The notes under the pieces are model-generated. The model had not been told where the DNA came from and did no database searches. It saw only the letters and a program-made list of their open reading frames with translations. DNA of 11,193 nt from an uncultured Bacteroides sp. (GTDB taxonomy: Bacteria > Bacteroidota > Bacteroidia > Bacteroidales > Bacteroidaceae), in contig CAKUYM010000122.1 in the NCBI GenBank assembly GCA_934716785.1, forward strand, positions 1 to 11,193. Reading direction: 5' to 3'. The position numbers were made by a program, and so were the translations under genes. Shown here one piece after another: positions 5,856-11,193 of the stretch; position 1 is the stretch's first letter; each line of letters starts with the position of its first letter.

Positions 5856-8447
5856 CTATTCCTGTCTCATTTCTACCCTCTTTCCATCCGCCTGTACAGC
5901 ATAGAATTTGGTTGTTCCGTTGATAGCAACTCCTGCGGGAATTGAGTAAGAGAAGAAGTTGAAGAAATATAACAGTTCTCCATTTTCGCTGTTTTTCCGT
6001 ATCTCGAATGCTACAGCCTGCGTTCCGTTATTGACGGTGATGTTATTTCCCGATAGTGTATAGGTTGGAGTACCGGCAATTTGTGCGTTGTCTTTGAATT
6101 GCGAATAATGTCCTACATCACCTACTTTATAATTTCCGATGCCTTCCTCTCCATTTTTGCGGTCTTCCAGATAGCAGATTGGAGGTGCTTTGGTGGCAAA
6201 TGTTACCATATATTCTTTAGTCAGATTTATCTGTTCCTGATTTACGATGTATTCGAATGTACCATATTGCTTGTATTGAGGAATGGACACTGTTCTGAAG
6301 AATCCCCATCTGTCAAAGAACTCGGTCATATCCATATTCGCTATTTTACAGACAGCTTTGGCAAAATCCATTTGTGCAGGTCCCGGTTTGGAATTCAGAG
6401 GATTGACGCGAAGCTCCTTGAACAGTTTCGGAAAGAAGTCCGGCATCTTTTCCAAACGATGAAAATAGTTCCATAATTGCCATAGCATACGCATGTGGAT
6501 TTCTGTATCTTCTGTCTCGGTGGTACCTTTTCCTAATAATACCCATGATTTTTTATTCAGATAAGAATCTGCCAGATCACTGATTTCCGTTCCACGTGAG
6601 CAATATTTGCCAAGTTTGTATATTACATAATTGGAGAACAGGTTATTGCTTGATTCATGGCAACTTGCCCAGTCGATAGCCCCTTGATGGATATGCCCTA
6701 TTTCATGAGCGGGTCCCCAAGCATTGTCTTTGGCAGCCATAATATTTTCTTTCAATAGTATATCTCCTAATTTATTATAAACGAAAGCTATACAGTCATC
6801 CGAAGCCCACATAAAGCCGGTTTCCGGAGAAATAGCAAATATATGGTTATTGAAAAGACTCGGGCGTATGTCTTCGATTCCCATCAGTTCTTGCTCCCAG
6901 CCGACAAAGTCATCCCAAAGTTCGATGGCTGACAATATTTTATGTTTTGCAACTTCCTGAAGTTTTTCACGGTGAAAGTAGAAAATAATTTTGTTGCCTC
7001 GTACTCCGAAATATTTGTCATTTGCTTTTGATATCAGTTCGGTGTATTTCATATCGGTTTTGTGCCTTTCCAAGTCAAAGAAACCGGACACCTTTCCGCT
7101 GCCTATTGGAATATGGATTTTAATCGTTTTAGGATTGGTAGACAAGTCACAGTTGTATATGATAAACAATTGTCCTTTTTTCTCCATCTTCAATTTGTTT
7201 ATTCCGGGTTTGAGAATATGAAAATTTGCAGAGATACTTGTCGAGAAATGTATCTCCTCTCCGGTACCGCCTTGTTTTTCTCCTATGCATTGTAAAGCAA
7301 GGCTTTGTCCATAGGTATCTCCGACAAGTACAACAATTTCTTCATCTTTTTCTACAGTAATACCGGTGAGATTATCAAGATTGCCATACCGTTTGGTGAT
7401 TAATTTAGTTGCCCATTCGGTAGGATCGCTGTATGCCTTGTATTCTTGAATACGGAAATCTTTTTCCCACTCGCTATACGCATTGTTTTGTATCGTTTTG
7501 GCAAGATCAATGAAGTAATTATCTTCCATAGCTCGAATATCTTGTTCGGTAACCCCTCCTTTAAGTTCGGTACAGGTGAGGTCTTTGAATACCTTTAATA
7601 ATTTGCTTTCCAATGTGTTTTCTGTGTTATGCCGAAAGAAATGCATTTCAGAACAACTTGCAAGACCTTGCAATCCACTGCTGACTACAAATTTGACAGC
7701 TGTCGCTTTTATTCCTTCCTTAAAAGAGATCTTGGTGGGGGTATTCTTCATATTGAAGTTGTAAATACCTTGTAGGGTGTAATCTTTGGCTTCCGGGTTT
7801 GGAACGGTGGCCGTGTGGATATTTACTTCACCAAAGTTACCATTTCCTTGGCGGGTATAGTAGACAATATAGTCGATTACTTCTTCTCCTGTGAAGAAGT
7901 ATTCCAATATGACGGGAAACTTCGTTCTTCCCGCATGAGGACTATGGTAGTGGGAGCTTTCTTCTTCAGTAGTGAACTTTCCGTCGATAGATTTGTCTAT
8001 GTCATATCCTGGTTGAAATTGATTAGCTTTGGCATCGGTCGGATGTATTTGTATGTCTCCTTCTGCAACAATATCATATATTCCGAATTGTCGTATGGTT
8101 ATTTCATAGTCACGTACAAAAGAGCTGACTCTTATTTGGGCAGTACGTGATTTATCGGCAGTGTTCTCTTCTGCCGTAGCAATGATAAACGGTTCTTCTA
8201 TGGCTGTACCTTTTTCAACTTTCAACCACTTCTCTGTAGATTCTATGTGCCATTCGCTCCCGCTGAGAGTTGTGTTGACCGGGATTCTGAGAGTGTTGGC
8301 ACTGTTATCAATGACTTGTTCCAATTCATTATCGGTGAGATCAAAGATAGAGAAAGTTTCGCTATCATTATCTTTGCAAGACGCCAATGTATAAGCGGCA
8401 ATGAGACCCACCGTTATCATTTGTAGTATAATTTTTCCTGTTTTCAT
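5856..8447 (-). CDS. surface lipoprotein M60-family metallopeptidase with BACON and F5/8C-like domains
   Basis: This 863-aa protein is a gluzincin zinc peptidase of the M60 (enhancin-like, PF13402) family, known members of which cleave mucin-type glycoproteins. A lipoprotein signal ends at LASC (Cys24) followed by KDNDSE, an acidic stretch like the Bacteroidetes surface-export signal, so it is probably displayed on the outer surface. A BACON domain (about 50-121) and a discoidin or F5/8C-like, possibly carbohydrate-binding, domain (about 128-271) follow, then an M60 N-terminal beta domain (about 355-450), the catalytic domain with HEIGH (His581, Glu582, His585) and a probable third zinc ligand Glu598, and a C-terminal beta domain (about 770-863). 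The architecture and size resemble the B. thetaiotaomicron mucin-directed BT4244 type. It is the last visible gene of the SusD operon, 10 nt after the TlpA-like gene. The exact substrate cannot be read from sequence. Confidence 0.93.
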   Translation of the reverse strand: MKTGKIILQMITVGLIAAYTLASCKDNDSETFSIFDLTDNELEQVIDNSANTLRIPVNTTLSGSEWHIESTEKWLKVEKGTAIEEPFIIATAEENTADKSRTAQIRVSSFVRDYEITIRQFGIYDIVAEGDIQIHPTDAKANQFQPGYDIDKSIDGKFTTEEESSHYHSPHAGRTKFPVILEYFFTGEEVIDYIVYYTRQGNGNFGEVNIHTATVPNPEAKDYTLQGIYNFNMKNTPTKISFKEGIKATAVKFVVSSGLQGLASCSEMHFFRHNTENTLESKLLKVFKDLTCTELKGGVTEQDIRAMEDNYFIDLAKTIQNNAYSEWEKDFRIQEYKAYSDPTEWATKLITKRYGNLDNLTGITVEKDEEIVVLVGDTYGQSLALQCIGEKQGGTGEEIHFSTSISANFHILKPGINKLKMEKKGQLFIIYNCDLSTNPKTIKIHIPIGSGKVSGFFDLERHKTDMKYTELISKANDKYFGVRGNKIIFYFHREKLQEVAKHKILSAIELWDDFVGWEQELMGIEDIRPSLFNNHIFAISPETGFMWASDDCIAFVYNKLGDILLKENIMAAKDNAWGPAHEIGHIHQGAIDWASCHESSNNLFSNYVIYKLGKYCSRGTEISDLADSYLNKKSWVLLGKGTTETEDTEIHMRMLWQLWNYFHRLEKMPDFFPKLFKELRVNPLNSKPGPAQMDFAKAVCKIANMDMTEFFDRWGFFRTVSIPQYKQYGTFEYIVNQEQINLTKEYMVTFATKAPPICYLEDRKNGEEGIGNYKVGDVGHYSQFKDNAQIAGTPTYTLSGNNITVNNGTQAVAFEIRKNSENGELLYFFNFFSYSIPAGVAINGTTKFYAVQADGKRVEMRQE

Positions 8448-8457
8448 AATAATTCAT

Positions 8458-9879
8458 TTAGTTGATTATTGATAATAATTGCTTTTTCTTTTGTGTTGTC
8501 TCCTCATTCAGAAGTTTAAGCAATAGTTTGTACAGTTTGGGATCCGAAGGACGTTTGGCGAACGCATCTACAATTTTTCCTTGTTGGTCGATGATGATGA
8601 TGCGAGGCACAGATCGGATTTTGTAATGTTTGGCCAGTTCTGATTTAAAGCCGTTCGGCACATTGAGTTGTAATACTTCACCATTCTTATCCTTTACAAA
8701 TGCTTTCCACATATTGAGCAGTTGTTCTCCTGTATCCAATGACAAGGTGAGAAACCGGATATTTTCCCCTTTCATCTTTTCTGCCAGTTGTTCCATATAG
8801 GGCATTTCTGCCTTACAAGGTACGCAACCGCTGAACCAGAAATCAAGTACCATTACTTTACCTGCATAGTCGGCAGAAGAATAACTTTTGCCATTGACAT
8901 CATAGGCGGTAAATGCTGGGGCTGTTTCCCCACGGGCAATAGTGCTATATTCTGATTTAATCGCATTATATTGTTTTTCCAATCGGGTCAATTCCTGAAG
9001 AAATTCTTCATTACGTTCTGGTACAGATGACCTTGCGATAGATAGATAAACCGGAAAATCATCCGAATATCCGGCTCTCAGAATTTGTTTCAGATAGCGT
9101 ACCAGAAAGGCTGCTCTCACCTTTTTATCAGATATTCTTGCTGTATATTGAGTGAGGAAATTTACAGGATCAGCTTCCCATTCACCTATTCCCTCTAATA
9201 TTTCCATTGATTCACGCATGACGGTGAACCATTTGGGATAATATAGGAGTGCGGCATCTTCATATCGATTTCTTCTCACATCATCATAGTAATGTGTGGG
9301 CAACTCTATCTTTTTTTTCATGAGCATACGCATCATAGACGGGCCTGTCAGCAACTGCTTGAGGAACTCATATTTATAATAATATCCGTGGATATGTTTG
9401 AAATCCTCAGGCAAGTCGGATGCCTTTAGAGTCTCGATGGCTGCTTCAACTTGTTGATGCTGATATTCAAGCCATTCATTAGAGTACATGGTTATCCCGT
9501 CTGGAGATCGGGTAAAAGATGGATGCTGTTGGATAAACCGATTGATTTCAGCATTGTCTCCTTCGAAAGAAACAGTGTTGTTTTTCTCGATGAGGCAACT
9601 CTTGGAACCGGGAGTGACAAAAATCGTATGCATGGAATTGTCGGATGCCATATAGTAATAATAGGCTGGTTGCTTCAATAGAAGGGCAACTGTTTGTCCT
9701 GGTTTCACTTCTTGATAGCCGTAGATTGTATCACTTTCGCTCTGGAAATGAATTTTTCTTCCATTTGTTTTTGCTGTGAAAGTGATGTAGGCGGCTTCAT
9801 TGCCTGAAGGTAAAGTACGTTCTTGAGCATAAGTAAATATGCAAAGAAGTGTTGCTATGAATAGTATAAATGTTTTCAT
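8458..9879 (-). CDS. periplasmic TlpA-like thiol-disulfide protein in the SusD operon
   Basis: This is a predicted exported thioredoxin-fold protein of 473 aa. A standard signal peptide, residues 1 to about 18, ends at TYA before QER, with no lipobox. An N-terminal beta domain of DUF4369-like character (about 25-115) leads into a long helical region, and the C-terminal AhpC/TSA-thioredoxin domain carries FWFSGCVPC (Cys352 and Cys355) and the cis-Pro loop IRSVPR (Pro425). The active-site dipeptide is Val-Pro rather than the Gly-Pro of the plus-strand TlpA-like protein. The ATG at 9879 shares a base with the upstream SusD stop (TAATG), a sign of translational coupling, and the peptidase starts 10 nt after its stop. 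It probably serves the same locus, for example by folding or reducing Cys-containing components or substrates, but this is inferred from context only. Confidence 0.9.
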   Translation of the reverse strand: MKTFILFIATLLCIFTYAQERTLPSGNEAAYITFTAKTNGRKIHFQSESDTIYGYQEVKPGQTVALLLKQPAYYYYMASDNSMHTIFVTPGSKSCLIEKNNTVSFEGDNAEINRFIQQHPSFTRSPDGITMYSNEWLEYQHQQVEAAIETLKASDLPEDFKHIHGYYYKYEFLKQLLTGPSMMRMLMKKKIELPTHYYDDVRRNRYEDAALLYYPKWFTVMRESMEILEGIGEWEADPVNFLTQYTARISDKKVRAAFLVRYLKQILRAGYSDDFPVYLSIARSSVPERNEEFLQELTRLEKQYNAIKSEYSTIARGETAPAFTAYDVNGKSYSSADYAGKVMVLDFWFSGCVPCKAEMPYMEQLAEKMKGENIRFLTLSLDTGEQLLNMWKAFVKDKNGEVLQLNVPNGFKSELAKHYKIRSVPRIIIIDQQGKIVDAFAKRPSDPKLYKLLLKLLNEETTQKKKQLLSIIN

Positions 9880-11193
9880 TATTTACTGTTTTGTATTAGA
9901 TTACTGTTTTGCATCGCTGCTACAGGAAACGGATATGTGAGCAGATGTGATGTTGGTTTTAGCGTATATGTTTCCTCTTCGAACTCCCGGGTCAGTGTTT
10001 CATTAAATTCCGCACAGAAGCGGCGCATATCGAAGAATCCGTTGCTGGTGAATACCAATTCACGTTTACGCTCTTCGCGCACTATTTTCATGGCGGCATC
10101 CTTATCTGTAGGTTCGGGGAGGTCTTGATAATAATTCTTTAAAATGCGGTGCTTACGAAGATCGTTCAAGTACTTTACTGTGTTTGCCATGTCTCCTTGA
10201 CGTGCGTAACACTCGGCTGCCATCAGATAAACTTCAGAGAGTTTGATTCCTCCACTGTTCCATCTGAAATTCATGACGTTTAAAAACGAACTTCCGGGCT
10301 CTGCGGTGGCAGGACCGTCATACGTTGTACCTATTGCAAATGTATATCGCAAATCTTCCTTTTTTGAGAATAGGTCAAGCACAGGTTTACGTATAAGTGA
10401 AGCTTGAGGAGACATAAAGTTCAAGCCATGTTGGTAGAGCAGATTTTCAGAAGATTCATAGGGATGGATAAAATACAGCATGCTACCGAACATGCGGAAT
10501 AGGGAATAAAATGGCATTCCCCATTCGAACATATTATCCGGCATGATGGCTATCGCCGGGTTTGCTGCTGATTGTGATTCCCTAAACTGTGCCAATCCGC
10601 TTTGGTACTCAATGTTCATATCCCATAATTTATGGTTGCCCTCTCCTTCCGCTTCCTTAAGGCAATCGAGCGAAGCCTGTAGTGCTGGGTCAAACTCCCT
10701 TTTGAACAGGTGCACTTTTGCTTTCAGTGCATGTCCGAATGCCTTGTCGGGGCGAAATGTATTCATTGCTTTATGAGGTAGGTTGGGAATGGCATCTTCT
10801 ATGTCTCGTTGAATCATCGCATAAGCATCGGCTATTGTTTTTTGTACACCTACTTCCTCCAAGCTGAATTCGTCACGGAGTATAATTCCTCGTTCCTGTG
10901 AAGCGGTTGCTGGGTCGTAGGGTTTGGCATAAGTATTGATAAGGTAAAAATAGTTATAGGCACGTAAGATTTTAGCTTGTGCTATACCTTCGGTTTTATC
11001 GGTCTCACTACCTTCTGCATCATTGATATTTTGAATAATGATGTTATATTTCGCAATTTTGTTATAACACATGGCGTATAGATCGGCACTTCCCGTGGCT
11101 GACATATAGGGAGCCCGGTTGAAATTCTCATCCCAAAAGAAGCAGGCGGACTGAAGTGGGTGTGTATAATTTTTTATTTGATCTATATAAGGT
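9879..11193 (-). CDS. SusD/RagB-family nutrient-binding outer-membrane lipoprotein, N-terminus beyond the window
   Basis: SusD-like proteins sit on the cell surface over a SusC-type TonB-dependent transporter and bind glycans or peptides for import. The frame is open to the right edge and gives about 437 residues; the signal peptide, lipid-anchor Cys and roughly the first 50-80 residues are missing. Upstream of a non-start ATG at 11105 the frame reads QSACFFWDENFNRAPY, then LYAMCYNKIAKYNIIIQNI and AKILRAYNYFYLINTYAKPY (TPR-type helices of the SusD N-terminal region). The C-terminal half has GIKLSEVYLMAAECYARQGD, VREERKRELVFTSNGFFDMR and the usual end motif near NSNLIQN. It is first in the visible operon; a susC gene is expected to the right. 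The last codons carry a short QNS repeat (9883-9911). Confidence 0.96.
   Translation of the reverse strand, partial: PYIDQIKNYTHPLQSACFFWDENFNRAPYMSATGSADLYAMCYNKIAKYNIIIQNINDAEGSETDKTEGIAQAKILRAYNYFYLINTYAKPYDPATASQERGIILRDEFSLEEVGVQKTIADAYAMIQRDIEDAIPNLPHKAMNTFRPDKAFGHALKAKVHLFKREFDPALQASLDCLKEAEGEGNHKLWDMNIEYQSGLAQFRESQSAANPAIAIMPDNMFEWGMPFYSLFRMFGSMLYFIHPYESSENLLYQHGLNFMSPQASLIRKPVLDLFSKKEDLRYTFAIGTTYDGPATAEPGSSFLNVMNFRWNSGGIKLSEVYLMAAECYARQGDMANTVKYLNDLRKHRILKNYYQDLPEPTDKDAAMKIVREERKRELVFTSNGFFDMRRFCAEFNETLTREFEEETYTLKPTSHLLTYPFPVAAMQNSNLIQNSK
9883..9911 (-). repeat. short direct repeat at the susD-like gene end
   Basis: TTACTGTTTTG occurs at 9883-9893 and 9901-9911, an 18-nt period, encoding QNSN and QNSK in the last ten residues. 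It ends 2 nt from the stop/start overlap. Part of this (NSNLIQN) resembles the usual SusD C-terminal motif, so it may be partly chance. Confidence 0.55.

Noticed and set aside
6081..8394. Several plus-strand frames of 62-131 codons inside the peptidase gene
   Set aside because: They lie antisense to a gene with clear domains and show no recognisable protein features.
11103..11105. ATG at 11105 as the true start of the SusD-like gene
   Set aside because: The frame continues upstream to the edge with SusD-like sequence, and starting here would remove the signal peptide and lipid anchor.

Overview
The window looks like a chromosomal segment of a gut Bacteroides (Bacteroidota). The evidence is a SusD/RagB-family gene followed by a thioredoxin-like gene and a BACON-containing M60 metallopeptidase lipoprotein, TAnnTTTG-type promoter boxes without clear Shine-Dalgarno sequences, and NadB and LpdA proteins of Bacteroides type. 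I do not assign a species.

Layout. Positions 1-633 hold no intact gene. They contain a decayed piece of an IS982-like transposase (about 85-213), a symmetric 116-bp inverted-repeat element built from five 14-nt motifs on a 22-nt period (273-388), a second long hairpin (443-504) and a strong terminator stem (524-567). The minus-strand nadB (L-aspartate oxidase) fills 634-2205. A compact divergent promoter region (2206-2311) separates it from a plus-strand set: a small two-helix membrane protein with a bacterial PH domain (2312-2770), lpdA (dihydrolipoamide dehydrogenase, 2855-4198) and a TlpA-like thiol-disulfide protein (4288-5493). The 362-bp convergent gap 5494-5855 holds no gene but several hairpins that read as terminators for both directions. 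From 5856 to the right edge a minus-strand polysaccharide-utilisation-locus-type operon runs leftward: SusD-like lipoprotein (open at the right edge), a TlpA-like protein whose start overlaps the SusD stop by one base, and, 10 bases further, an 863-aa surface lipoprotein peptidase with BACON, F5/8C-like and M60 (HEIGH) domains. A SusC partner would be expected just beyond the right edge.

How the genes work together. NadB makes iminoaspartate for NAD synthesis; LpdA reoxidises lipoyl groups using NAD+; the adjacent TlpA-like protein acts on thiols outside the cytoplasm. No direct partnership between these is shown by the sequence. The minus-strand operon is a coherent capture-and-cleavage unit: SusD-like binding at the cell surface, an M60/BACON peptidase of the family that cleaves glycoproteins such as mucins, and an envelope thiol-disulfide protein that may help fold or reduce the products or substrates.

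The least-explained structure is the 22-nt-phased inverted element at 273-388. A smaller recurring pattern is short (14-18 nt) imperfect tandem duplications at the ends of nadB, lpdA and susD and just before lpdA.
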